Of a stretch of DNA of 64,000 nucleotides, positions 14,174-23,044 are shown piece after piece (position 1 is the stretch's first letter; the number at the start of each line of letters is the position of its first letter). The translations under genes were made by a program, and so were the position numbers. Origin of the DNA: Methanosphaerula subterraneus. GTDB taxonomy: Archaea; Halobacteriota; Methanomicrobia; Methanomicrobiales; Methanospirillaceae. The stretch spans positions 1,302,001-1,366,000 of the forward strand of contig NZ_CP170508.1 in NCBI RefSeq assembly GCF_052055875.1, in the 5' to 3' direction. The notes under the pieces were generated by a model that worked only from the letters and a program-made list of their open reading frames with translations, was not told where the DNA came from and made no database searches.

Positions 14174-16690
14174 TCAGAGCACCGAATAGATCGCAAACCC
14201 GGCCTCCTCCAGGAACCGTGGGATCGTGCGAATGGCGTCCCGGTCCTTCTCCTTAACATCGTCCGAGAGAGATCCCCAGGGAATGAGGTCGGGATGCACC
14301 CTCTCTTCATTGTCAAGCACCTCTCCTCTGACCCAGCCATTCCGCTTCATCTCCTCCATCCAGCGGCCGTGCTCTTTTTGGGCGAGCAATTCCACCTGAA
14401 GATCGGAGAATGCCATCACCACCCGGTCGACGCCCATGGCCTTCGGCATGATCCCGCAGTTCACCACCCGCAGTTTCTGCCGAATCTCCCGCGCCTGATC
14501 ACGGGTGGACTCCCTGAACTCCTCCGGAAGCGTCTCCCACGGTAACGCCATCGGCGGTAGTTGACCTGCGGTGCCCGGCGTCACGTTGGCCAGATACTCC
14601 GCGTGGATGGCCAGGGCCATCGGTTCCACCATGCGCTCGAAGAGGATGTCCTGCAGCATCAGCAGCCTGAAGAGAGCCGCGTCCACATGGAGTGCGAGTT
14701 GCTCTATCGGCGGGATCGATGCAGGATCGAAGATCTTCTTATCGGTGAGGGTGCTCATCTCCACAATCGCCTGCATCGACCGCACACCGTGGCGATAGGC
14801 GGGAACCTTCAGAAACGCCCGGAGAACTCCAGAGTCGATCGGGACCATCCCGGACGCGGTGACAAGGTGTTTCGCCGTCCGTTCGATGATCGAGCGGAGA
14901 AGGAGGGCCCGGCGCACAAGATACCGACCTTCGTCATCCGGACCGGGGTTACAGCCCCGGATGTCGATCCGCCCCCGAAGCCGGCTGATGAAATCGGGTA
15001 CCTTCGCATTCTTCAGCGCGGGGCCATCCTGGACACCACCCCCCTTCGCGAACTCATCGAATGAGACGCTCGTTCCGCCGGCGAAGACGAAGACCGCCCG
15101 GCCGATCGGGTGCGACGACTCGCCGTCCTTGAAGACCCCGTCCTGCATCGGGGCGAGGAAGAACCGGAGCCATCCGAGTGGGTGGTCCCCGAACCGGGCG
15201 TCGAACTCGTCGAAGAAGACAAGGGGGATCTTCCCTTCGAGGGCCGCGTCCCGGATGAGGTGAAATGCGCCGACGAGGTCACGCGTGGACTCGAACTGCG
15301 ACAGGTTGAAGGTCATGGGCTCGATCTGCTCGGGGGCCATCCCCTTCGAGAGCTCGCTGACCCCAAACGACTTGCCCGAGCCCGGGGGCCCGAAGACGGC
15401 GAACGAGAGCGGTCGACGGATCTGCGTGTTACTGATGTACTCCGCCAGAAGGTTGCGGATGCTCTGGTAACTTTCGATCTCGTCCCGGTCGACGACGACC
15501 AGGTTATTGAACCGTGCGATCGGAACGGGATTCTGCAGCGCCCCCACGCCTTCCCGCACAATCCGACGGGCAATCTCCTCGAACTGGGTCCGTTCGAGGT
15601 GATGGAGGATGGTCCAGTGGGGATCGTCTTCGAGGGCCTGGAGATCGTCGAAGTCGACACGTTCGATCAGGCCGTCCTCGGGGACCGACGGCGTGAAGAG
15701 TTCGGGGCCGGGATAGGCAGGGGCGCCGGGGTCCGTCCCGTACCCGAGGCGGAAGAGGCGGCGGGAGGCGATGATCCCCTCCCTGACACCGTCTATTGTC
15801 CCGGCCTCACCGTCGCAGGCGAGGCGGCGGGTGAGTGCCGCGACGAAGGCCGGGGTCAGCCCCTGCATATCACCGGGGTACTGGTACTGGTCCTTATAGG
15901 CATCCTCGTACCCCTGGGGATCGAACAGGAACGTTGCAACCGAGCCTTCGCCGGTGCGCCGGAGGACGAGGGCGCCGTCGATTCCGATCCGGATGACCAG
16001 GGTCGAAACCGCGGTCAGCGGGCGGAGGGCAGGGTTGTAGGCGATCTGCCAGGCGAGGTCGGTAACGGTCCGCTCCCACGAGAGCCGGCGGCTGATGTTC
16101 GCCCCGAGGGTCCGGAGGTCGTTGGCCGAGATGACGACGACCAGGCGATCAGCGTGGTCTTTGAGGAGGCGATCCCAGAGTCCGCCTCTGGCGAGCGGAT
16201 GGCTCATCTTCAGGACGACGAGAGGGCGGGACTCCGGGTTCTTGATGGCCGAGGGCCAGGCTGTATCGTTATCGCGGAACCCGTTGCCGGCGTCGTCAAG
16301 GACAACGATCGTCGCGTCCGCAGGATCGTCATCGAGTGTTGAGACGGCGCCGGCCCCGTCGGCCGGGCCCGAGTAGCCGAGATACTGGCGGACGCGGAGT
16401 ACCGTGCTCTCTTTGTTGCCCTTGTCGGTCCCAATCCGGGCGAGGGAGTGGAGGACGGTGTCGGAGGCAGAACCCTTCAGATCATCAAAGTTGTAGGTGT
16501 GCACCGGGTAATCGACCGCGTCGACGAGCATATGGGCGACGAGCAGGGCGCCGCCAGCGTACTGGTGCCAGCGGTAACCGGGGTACTTGCGCCAGTTCCG
16601 GGGGTCGTCCTCCTTGAGGGGACAGTCGACCTGCAGCCAGTCGAGGGCGATATCACCGGCGACGACGATCTTCGGGGATTTCTTGTTCAT
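14174..16690 (-). CDS. Ribokinase-like / AAA+ ATPase / tandem RyR domain protein
   Basis: An 838-residue soluble three-part protein. Residues about 7-320 look like a PfkB/ribokinase fold (KIVVAGDIALDWLQ; YAGGALLVAHML; LVIRIGIDGALVLRR; GDMQGLTPAFVAAL). In the last motif the usual GAGD catalytic core is altered, so kinase activity is doubtful. Residues about 400-660 are an AAA+ ATPase with Walker A GPPGSGKS (434-441) and Walker B VFFDEFD (491-497). The end carries two RyR-type repeats, at about 685-750 (MALAIHAEYL, PWETLPEEFRESTRDQAREI) and 768-838 (HGRWMEEMKRNGW, HPDLIPWGSLSD, KEKDRDAIRTIPRFLEEAGF). Prokaryotic RyR domains occur in predicted nucleotide-signalling and conflict systems, so a sensor-ATPase role is plausible but unproven. 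It is divergent from a histidine kinase. Confidence 0.75.
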   Translation of the reverse strand: MNKKSPKIVVAGDIALDWLQVDCPLKEDDPRNWRKYPGYRWHQYAGGALLVAHMLVDAVDYPVHTYNFDDLKGSASDTVLHSLARIGTDKGNKESTVLRVRQYLGYSGPADGAGAVSTLDDDPADATIVVLDDAGNGFRDNDTAWPSAIKNPESRPLVVLKMSHPLARGGLWDRLLKDHADRLVVVISANDLRTLGANISRRLSWERTVTDLAWQIAYNPALRPLTAVSTLVIRIGIDGALVLRRTGEGSVATFLFDPQGYEDAYKDQYQYPGDMQGLTPAFVAALTRRLACDGEAGTIDGVREGIIASRRLFRLGYGTDPGAPAYPGPELFTPSVPEDGLIERVDFDDLQALEDDPHWTILHHLERTQFEEIARRIVREGVGALQNPVPIARFNNLVVVDRDEIESYQSIRNLLAEYISNTQIRRPLSFAVFGPPGSGKSFGVSELSKGMAPEQIEPMTFNLSQFESTRDLVGAFHLIRDAALEGKIPLVFFDEFDARFGDHPLGWLRFFLAPMQDGVFKDGESSHPIGRAVFVFAGGTSVSFDEFAKGGGVQDGPALKNAKVPDFISRLRGRIDIRGCNPGPDDEGRYLVRRALLLRSIIERTAKHLVTASGMVPIDSGVLRAFLKVPAYRHGVRSMQAIVEMSTLTDKKIFDPASIPPIEQLALHVDAALFRLLMLQDILFERMVEPMALAIHAEYLANVTPGTAGQLPPMALPWETLPEEFRESTRDQAREIRQKLRVVNCGIMPKAMGVDRVVMAFSDLQVELLAQKEHGRWMEEMKRNGWVRGEVLDNEERVHPDLIPWGSLSDDVKEKDRDAIRTIPRFLEEAGFAIYSVL

Positions 16691-16906
16691 GGTCCTGTGC
16701 TCCGTGGGTATGAGTGTCTGTTGAGAGGGAAAGGTGTGTTGTAGAGAGTGGTGGTCGTCAGCAGATCAGCCGATCTCCGCACCGTGACCTCGCACCCGCC
16801 GATCCCGCCTGACGTGTCCCAGGGGATACAAAACGTTGATTGGGACCATCGGCCTGAAGCAGAGCATTATTATCCATTTATGCCCGAATCTAGAAGGATC
16901 ATATCC

Positions 16907-19696
16907 ATGGTGAACCCCCGCCCGTCCAGGTCCCCGACGACGAACTTCGATCGGCAAAAGGTCATCAGTCTGCTTATCGCTCCGTCATACCTCGTCATCA
17001 TCGCGGCCCTCTTCCTCCTGAACAGTACGGCTACCTTTGCCGAGCCCATTCTCCTCCTGCTCCTGAACTCGATCTTCCTCGGCCTGATCCCCCTGTACGT
17101 CGCATATGTCTCGTCCATATCGTTTCGGCGCAGCGGCCTCATCAGCGTCCTGATGATGGGCGCCGGCATGCTCTTGCTGGGTCTGGGGGGGATCACTACC
17201 GGGCTGGCCGGACTGCTGCCGCATTCAGCCAATATCAGCATCACCGTCTTCAACCTCAACGTCTGTATCGGTGCTTTTCTCCAGTTCGCTGGCGCCCTGA
17301 CTGCGCTGGTCGGCTGGAATTTCGGGCCGGGCCGGCGTCGCACGGTGCTGGCTGTTACAGTGTACGGCGTGGTCATCGCCGGGTCCGCCGGACTCGAACT
17401 CGCCGCCCTCCTGGGGCTGACCCCGACCTTCTTCATTCCAGGCTCCGGCTCGACGGTCGTACGCGACGTCGTCCTCGCAGGCGCGATCGAATTCCTCCTG
17501 CTCGCGTCAGGGCTGTTCTTTGTACTGCACCGGAAGCGGGACGAGGACTTCTTCTTCTGGTATTCCATCGGCATGGCGATGATCGGGCTCGGACTCCTCG
17601 CCGCGAACATCGTCGTGGTCTTTGACGGCCCGCTCAACTGGGCTGCGCGGGTCGGGGAGTACATCGGAGCCTGCTTCATTCTCATGGCGTTCCTGGCGCT
17701 CCAGCGCCGGGCGTCGACCGGGAATGTCTCTGACCAGGAGATGCTCGCCAGGTTCTTCACCGAGGCTGAAGCCAGGTACCGACAGCTGGTCCAGACAGCC
17801 GCCGACGCCATCGTCGTCCTCGATCCTGCGTTCCGGGTTGTCCTCTGGAATGCTGGTGCTGAGCGCCTGTACGGGTATACGTCACACGAAATGAAGGGCA
17901 CCTCAATATCCATTCTCATCCCACCCACGCAGAAGGAAGAGACATTCCTGCTGCTGGAAAAGATCCGGCAGGGGGAGATTGTCGAGCGTTTTGAGACCGA
18001 ACGGATAACAAAAGACGGTACATGCCTGCAGGTCTCCCTTTCGCTCTCTCCAATCCTGAGCAACGCCGGAGAGATCATCGGGGTATCGGACATTGCCCAC
18101 GACATCACCGAGCGTCAGCGGTTCCAGAATGAAATCCTGAAGGCGAAGGACCGGTGGGAACTCACGTTCGACGCGGTTCCCGATATGATCGCCATCATCG
18201 ACGACCATTTCCGGGTCGTCCAGGTGAACTCGGCGATGGCCGACTGCCTTGGTGTTTCACCCGAAGAAGCAGTGGGGCTGACCTGCTATGAAGTTGTTCA
18301 TCACTCCAGCAACCCCCCTCCCATCTGTCCGCACCAGAGACTCCTCCAGGACCACCAGAGTCATTCAGCGGATATCCATGAGGATACTCTAAACGGGGAC
18401 TTCTTCCTGACCGTATCCCCAATTCAGGACTCCGCCGGGAAAGTGCTTGGAAGTGTCCATATCCTCCGGGATGTCACCGAGCGGAAGCGCGCTGAACTGA
18501 CTCTAATCCGTTCAAACGAGGAACTCAACGCACTCAATGAGGAACTCACTGCCACCCAGGAGGAGATGATGATGAAGAACGAGGAACTCCTGACCGTCGA
18601 AAATATGCTCCGTGAGAGCGAGGCACGCCTCGCCCTCGCCCTCGACATCTCCAGGATGGGAACCGTAGACTACGAGATGGTCAACCGTACCGCATGGTGG
18701 TCCCCCCGCCACGACCAGATCTTCGGGTACGAGACTCCCCCTCCCACCTGGAATATGGAGATCTTCATCGACCACGTTCTTCCAGAAGACCGGGAGATGG
18801 TTAGAAAGGCTTTTGGCGATGCTTTCGCAGACCAGAGGGATTGGCACGTTGAGTGCCGGATACGGCGGGCCGACGGCGAGATCCGATGGATCGAAAAGAT
18901 TGGTCAGGGAGAGTACAACGATGCCGGCAATCCGATCAGAGTGCTCGGGTTACTGTGGGACATCACCGAGCGAAAACAGTTCGAGGCCACCCAGAAGGAG
19001 TATGCCGAAAAGATCATCTCAAGCAACGAAGAACTGCAACGGTACGCCTACGTAGCGAGCCATGACCTCCAGGAGCCGCTGCGATCGATCGTGGGTTTCA
19101 GCCAGCTCCTCGATCGCAAATACCGGGGCCGGCTCGACGCGGACGCCGACGAGTACATCCGGTTCATTGTCGAGGGCGGCGTGCGGATGCAGAATCTGAT
19201 CAAAGACCTGCTCCAGGTCTCCCGGATCGAAACACAGGCACAGCCGCTCGTCCCGACCAACGCGGGCACGGCGGTCGCCGATACCATTCGCTCGCTTGAA
19301 ACCCTGATCCAGGAGACCGGGGCCGTGGTGACGGTCGACCCGCTGCCGATCGTCATGGCCGACCCGTCGCAGCTCAAGCAGGTCTTTACGAACCTGATCG
19401 GGAATGCGATCAAATATCGGCAGCCTGAGGTGCCGGCAGCCGTCCGGATCTCAGCCACCCAACAGGGCGACAGGTGGGTGTTCGCAGTCAGGGACAATGG
19501 GATCGGGATCAGGTCCGAGTTCTTTGATCGGATCTTCGAGATGTTCCGCCGGCTCCATACGATCGACGAGTACGAGGGAACCGGGATCGGACTTGCGATC
19601 GTCAAGAAGATCGTCGAACGGCATGGTGGGCGGATCCGGGTCGAGTCCACGCCCGGCGAAGGGAGCACGTTCTTCTTCACCCTGTACGCGGCCTGA
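16907..19696 (+). CDS. Membrane histidine kinase with eight-TM sensor and three PAS domains
   Basis: I start at ATG 16907, which follows GAAGGAT (16893-16899), giving 929 residues; an upstream reading extends to 16748 without support. Residues about 20-275 contain roughly eight membrane segments (MASE-like sensor). PAS domains follow at about 290-405 (YRQLVQTAADAIVVLDPAF), 410-525 and 565-685, with a coiled coil between the second and third (NEELNALNEELTATQEEM). HisKA is at about 700-770 with the phospho-acceptor His in YVASHDLQEPLRSIVGF, and HATPase_c at 810-925 (FTNLIGNAIKY, DNGIGI, GTGIGLAIVKKIVERHGG). No response regulator is adjacent; the divergent neighbour is the RyR/AAA+ gene. Confidence 0.88.
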   Translation: MVNPRPSRSPTTNFDRQKVISLLIAPSYLVIIAALFLLNSTATFAEPILLLLLNSIFLGLIPLYVAYVSSISFRRSGLISVLMMGAGMLLLGLGGITTGLAGLLPHSANISITVFNLNVCIGAFLQFAGALTALVGWNFGPGRRRTVLAVTVYGVVIAGSAGLELAALLGLTPTFFIPGSGSTVVRDVVLAGAIEFLLLASGLFFVLHRKRDEDFFFWYSIGMAMIGLGLLAANIVVVFDGPLNWAARVGEYIGACFILMAFLALQRRASTGNVSDQEMLARFFTEAEARYRQLVQTAADAIVVLDPAFRVVLWNAGAERLYGYTSHEMKGTSISILIPPTQKEETFLLLEKIRQGEIVERFETERITKDGTCLQVSLSLSPILSNAGEIIGVSDIAHDITERQRFQNEILKAKDRWELTFDAVPDMIAIIDDHFRVVQVNSAMADCLGVSPEEAVGLTCYEVVHHSSNPPPICPHQRLLQDHQSHSADIHEDTLNGDFFLTVSPIQDSAGKVLGSVHILRDVTERKRAELTLIRSNEELNALNEELTATQEEMMMKNEELLTVENMLRESEARLALALDISRMGTVDYEMVNRTAWWSPRHDQIFGYETPPPTWNMEIFIDHVLPEDREMVRKAFGDAFADQRDWHVECRIRRADGEIRWIEKIGQGEYNDAGNPIRVLGLLWDITERKQFEATQKEYAEKIISSNEELQRYAYVASHDLQEPLRSIVGFSQLLDRKYRGRLDADADEYIRFIVEGGVRMQNLIKDLLQVSRIETQAQPLVPTNAGTAVADTIRSLETLIQETGAVVTVDPLPIVMADPSQLKQVFTNLIGNAIKYRQPEVPAAVRISATQQGDRWVFAVRDNGIGIRSEFFDRIFEMFRRLHTIDEYEGTGIGLAIVKKIVERHGGRIRVESTPGEGSTFFFTLYAA

Positions 19697-19837
19697 ACCC
19701 CGTTCTGTCTGCTACCCGGCAGAACACTCTTCACCATAATCAGGGACGCCGCCATTGACCCAAAAAATTAAATGTGCACGACGCGTCAAAGGGGGATTGC
19801 CATATTGTCCCAGGGACAAACGACACGAGGGTATCAT

Positions 19838-20239
19838 ATGAAGAAAGGATTTGTTGCAGATATTGAGAAGGAAACGAAGAAGAACACGGACTTTCGCCGG
19901 GTACTGTACACTGGGAAATTCTCCCAGCTGGTCCTGATGAGCCTCAAGCCGGGTGAGGAGATAGGGGAGGAGGTGCATGACGATGTCGACCAGTTCTTCC
20001 GATTCGAAGAGGGGGAGGGCGCAGTCGTGATCGACGACGCCGAGCATAAGGTGAAGGACGGGAGCGCAGTGGTCGTGCCGAGCGGCGCCAAGCACAACGT
20101 GCTGAACACCTCCAAGACCGCAGACCTCAAACTCTACACAATCTACTCGCCGCCCGAGCACCAGGACAAGGTCGTGCGCAAGACCAGGAAAGAAGCCCTC
20201 GACAAAGAGGAGCACTTCGACGGAAAGACGACCGAGTAG
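19838..20239 (+). CDS. Cupin domain protein
   Basis: A 133-residue single cupin barrel from ATG 19838, with GAGGGT about 6 bases upstream. The cupin core shows KPGEEIGEEVHDDVDQFF (motif 1, with His and Glu/Asp metal-ligand candidates) and VVVPSGAKHNVLNTS (motif 2, with His). The length and tail match small mannose-6-phosphate-isomerase-like cupins found widely in anaerobes, whose substrate is unknown. An AT-rich box (AAAAAATTAAATG, about 19763-19775) suggests its own promoter. Confidence 0.85.
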   Translation: MKKGFVADIEKETKKNTDFRRVLYTGKFSQLVLMSLKPGEEIGEEVHDDVDQFFRFEEGEGAVVIDDAEHKVKDGSAVVVPSGAKHNVLNTSKTADLKLYTIYSPPEHQDKVVRKTRKEALDKEEHFDGKTTE

Positions 20240-20554
20240 GTCGGTTGAGGCGCAAGTCTCATTCGCGGTCTTTGGATGCCGCCGGGAACTCGGTGATCGT
20301 CTGCAGTGCAGAAGGGACGAGACTTCTGCCGGAAGGATACGGTGGGGATCTGTTCGATCCCGGGTACCTGTTTTTCTTTTTTCCATTCGTGAAGAGCCGG
20401 GCATGAGCGATATGGGTTTTCCCATGCCGGAGGCCGGAGGCTGCCTCCTATCTCCCTGGATTCCAGATACGCTTATATCCCTCCGACTCGTTAGAACCGA
20501 CAGCGATCCCGCGGTTGGAGAACTTCGGATCGGGCAGGGAGTTGAAGAGACGGT
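20240..20554. other. Intergenic region with T-rich stop and a TATA box
   Basis: About 315 bases with no gene seen. A T-rich run at 20371-20382 (TTTTTCTTTTTT) could end transcription from the cupin gene. A TATA-like ACGCTTATATCC near 20470-20481 could start the flavoprotein gene. Confidence 0.4.
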
Positions 20555-21916
20555 ATGGAAGGAGAGAACGGCGCTGACGAGATCAACGACTTCGATCTTG
20601 TGGTGATCGGGACCGGGGAGGCCGGACCGGCCATGGCCCGCCGGTGCCGGCGTGAAGGCTGGTCGGTGGCCATCACCGACGAACGCCCGTACGGCGGAAC
20701 CTGTGGTCAGAGGGGATGCGTCCCGAAGAAGGTGCTGAACGGTGCGGCCGAGACGGTCGACCGGGCCCGGCGAATGCGGGGATACGGGATCGGTGGTGAG
20801 TGCCATATCGAGTGGGCGGACCTGATCCGGTTCAAACGCGGATTCACCGAGCCGGTTCCGTCGAGGCGAACAGCAGCCCTTGCAAAGGACGGTATCGTCT
20901 GTCTCCACGGCCCGGCGCGATTCACCGGCAGGAACGAACTCCTGGTCGGGGACGATCCTGTCACTGCACGGTTCATCGGCATCGCGACCGGTGCGGTCCC
21001 CCTGCCCCTCTCCATTCATGGAGAGGAACTGGTGTCGACGAGCGACGACTTTCTTGCGATGGAATCGATGCCCGGACAGATCCTCTTCATCGGCGGAGGG
21101 CTCATCTCCTTTGAGTTCGGGTTCATCGCTGCAGCCGCCGGAGCCAGCGTGACCATCCTCCACCGGAGCGAGAGAGTTCTCAAAGGGTTCGACCCGTTCC
21201 TGGTGGATCTCCTGGTCGAGTCCTGCCAGGAGCTGGGGATCCGCATCGAGACGGGTGTGCCGGTCTCGACCGTGGAGCAGGCCGGCGGACACCTCCGCGT
21301 ACAGAGCGGAGACCGGACCTTCGAGGCCGAGTTGGTCGTGCACGGGGCCGGCAGGGTGCCGAACACCGCCGGTCTCGACCTTGCTCGCGGAGAGGTCGCG
21401 ACCGATGCACGGGGTGGGATCGTGGTGAACCCGTTTCTCCAGAGCGTCTCCAATCCGTCGGTGTACATCGCCGGGGACGCAAACCCAGGGGGAAAACCCC
21501 TGTCCCCGGTGGCGCACCGCGACGGAACGAGTGTGGCTGAAAACATGCTCCATGGAAACACGGTTGCGCCGGACTACTCGGCCGTGCCGACCGCGGTCTT
21601 TTCCAACCCGGTGCTTGCAATGGTCGGCCTCGGGGAGGATGAGGCGGCCAGACATGGCATTCCGGTCACCATCTACCGAGCAGATACACGGGACTGGTAC
21701 ACCACCCGGAGACTCGGGCTCGCCCGGTCTGGATACACAGTACTGACCGACGGCCCGATGGGCAGGATCCTCGGGGCCCACCTCCTGGGATACAACGCCG
21801 ATGAGATGATCAACATATTTGCCCTGGCGATTCGGAAACACCTCACCCTCGCCGACCTGCAGGAGATGGACTGGGCATATCCAACAGCGATCCAGGATAT
21901 CAACCGGATCAGGTGA
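20555..21916 (+). CDS. Class I pyridine nucleotide-disulfide oxidoreductase (glutathione/mercuric reductase-like)
   Basis: A 453-residue FAD flavoprotein with the FAD motif GTGEAG (19-24), the redox-active pair Cys50 and Cys55 in GGTCGQRGCVPKK, the central NAD(P) motif FIGGGLISFEFG, and ASVTILHRSERVL. The GAGRVPNTAGLDL and YIAGDAN motifs complete the FAD domain. At the C-terminal dimer interface the catalytic His-Glu pair expected as HPT-x-x-E is replaced by AYPTAIQDI, so the general base is missing. Relatives with YPT are usually annotated as generic NAD(P)/FAD oxidoreductases; disulfide-substrate reduction by the standard mechanism is doubtful. It stands alone with no obvious operon partner. 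Confidence 0.88.
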   Translation: MEGENGADEINDFDLVVIGTGEAGPAMARRCRREGWSVAITDERPYGGTCGQRGCVPKKVLNGAAETVDRARRMRGYGIGGECHIEWADLIRFKRGFTEPVPSRRTAALAKDGIVCLHGPARFTGRNELLVGDDPVTARFIGIATGAVPLPLSIHGEELVSTSDDFLAMESMPGQILFIGGGLISFEFGFIAAAAGASVTILHRSERVLKGFDPFLVDLLVESCQELGIRIETGVPVSTVEQAGGHLRVQSGDRTFEAELVVHGAGRVPNTAGLDLARGEVATDARGGIVVNPFLQSVSNPSVYIAGDANPGGKPLSPVAHRDGTSVAENMLHGNTVAPDYSAVPTAVFSNPVLAMVGLGEDEAARHGIPVTIYRADTRDWYTTRRLGLARSGYTVLTDGPMGRILGAHLLGYNADEMINIFALAIRKHLTLADLQEMDWAYPTAIQDINRIR

Positions 21917-22057
21917 TGCCGGCGATGAACGGGGCGTTGTGGCTCGGGGATGTCCACGCAGAACAAGAATTCATGGAGGCGCACGTCCTCCAGTCCTGAA
22001 TATCAAGCCTTAAATTAAATCAACAGTTATTTTAATTTCAGGTGTTTCAGATTCCTC

Positions 22058-22897
22058 ATGATACAACCGGCCGGCACGAGGAAGACGACGGGGATTTATT
22101 TCTTCTCCAGGCCCCTAAAACCCATCCTTATCGTACTTCTTCTTGCGACGCTGCTGTGTATCCCGACGATGGGAGTTCCTCTCTCTGGAGACATCACTGC
22201 CACACCCCTCGCCGACAGCCCGCTGAGTGCTGCAGCCTATGAAAGAGAGGGGATGGCCCTGATGGCAGAGGAGAACTGGAGCCAGCTGATTGCATCAACC
22301 GACGCCGGGCTAGCGCTGTACCCTGACGACCCCGAACTGTACTGCCTGAAGGGATACGCACTCCGCAAAACCGGGCATTATACCGAAGCAGTCGATAGTG
22401 TCTCCCAGGCAATCCCACTGGACCCGCGGCCGGTCAGGTATGCAAACCGGGGATATGCCCTGCTCGCGCTGGGGCACTACGATGACGCCTTGAAGGATGC
22501 GAATGCCGCACTCTCCCTCAACGGATCCTATGCGCTGGCGTTTGGCATCAGATCATTCGCCCTTCTTCATACCGGCAACCTGAGCGGGGCTTTGCAGGAA
22601 GTCGACACTGCCAGGTCGCTCGACCCGGAGAACCCTCTGTTCTGGCACCTCAAAGGAAAAATTCTTGCAGCTGCAGGAGACCGCACTGATGCAATCCAGG
22701 CGTTCGAGCGCTCTCTTGCGATCAACCCCAATTACACGCTCCCCTGGCCGGAGTTTAGGAATGCCACGACCGACCTCGCGGACCTCAACAGAGCACATGT
22801 CATGCCCGGCCTGAGGATGGTGCCGGTCGGGGCCGGCTTCACTGCCGCCGTCGACCGTGTGGCGCTGGTCCTTACCCTCTTCAGCCCGACCCGGTGA
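22058..22897 (+). CDS. Exported or membrane-anchored TPR repeat protein
   Basis: A 279-residue protein with a hydrophobic N-terminal segment (about 23-45, PILIVLLLATLLCIPTMG) acting as signal or anchor. Five or so tetratricopeptide repeats cover about 65-230 (for example YCLKGYALRKTGHYTEAVDS, YANRGYALLALGHYDDALKD, WHLKGKILAAAGDRTDAI). The C-terminus (about 250-279) is mildly hydrophobic and unassigned. TPR arrays bind proteins, so it is probably a scaffold on the cell surface side. An AT-rich CTTAAATTAAAT at 22008-22019 is a reasonable promoter. Confidence 0.8.
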   Translation: MIQPAGTRKTTGIYFFSRPLKPILIVLLLATLLCIPTMGVPLSGDITATPLADSPLSAAAYEREGMALMAEENWSQLIASTDAGLALYPDDPELYCLKGYALRKTGHYTEAVDSVSQAIPLDPRPVRYANRGYALLALGHYDDALKDANAALSLNGSYALAFGIRSFALLHTGNLSGALQEVDTARSLDPENPLFWHLKGKILAAAGDRTDAIQAFERSLAINPNYTLPWPEFRNATTDLADLNRAHVMPGLRMVPVGAGFTAAVDRVALVLTLFSPTR

Positions 22898-23044
22898 GGG
22901 TACCCTGCCGGGTTCTTCCCCACCCCCGGTTTCCCAGAGCACCCAATCTGATCGTTCCATCTGCCACAAACGACGGAGTATCCGATCGGACAACAAACAC
23001 TTTTGATCCATAATGTATATATTTGTACAACACGAGTACCATGT

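Noticed and set aside
15110..16342. A 410-codon plus-strand open frame
   Set aside because: Antisense to the RyR/AAA+ gene, which has clear Walker and RyR motifs.
19712..21841. A 709-codon minus-strand open frame
   Set aside because: It is the antisense shadow of the flavoprotein and cupin genes. No motif, no ribosome site, and composition is arginine/proline-rich; the plus-strand proteins have clear families.
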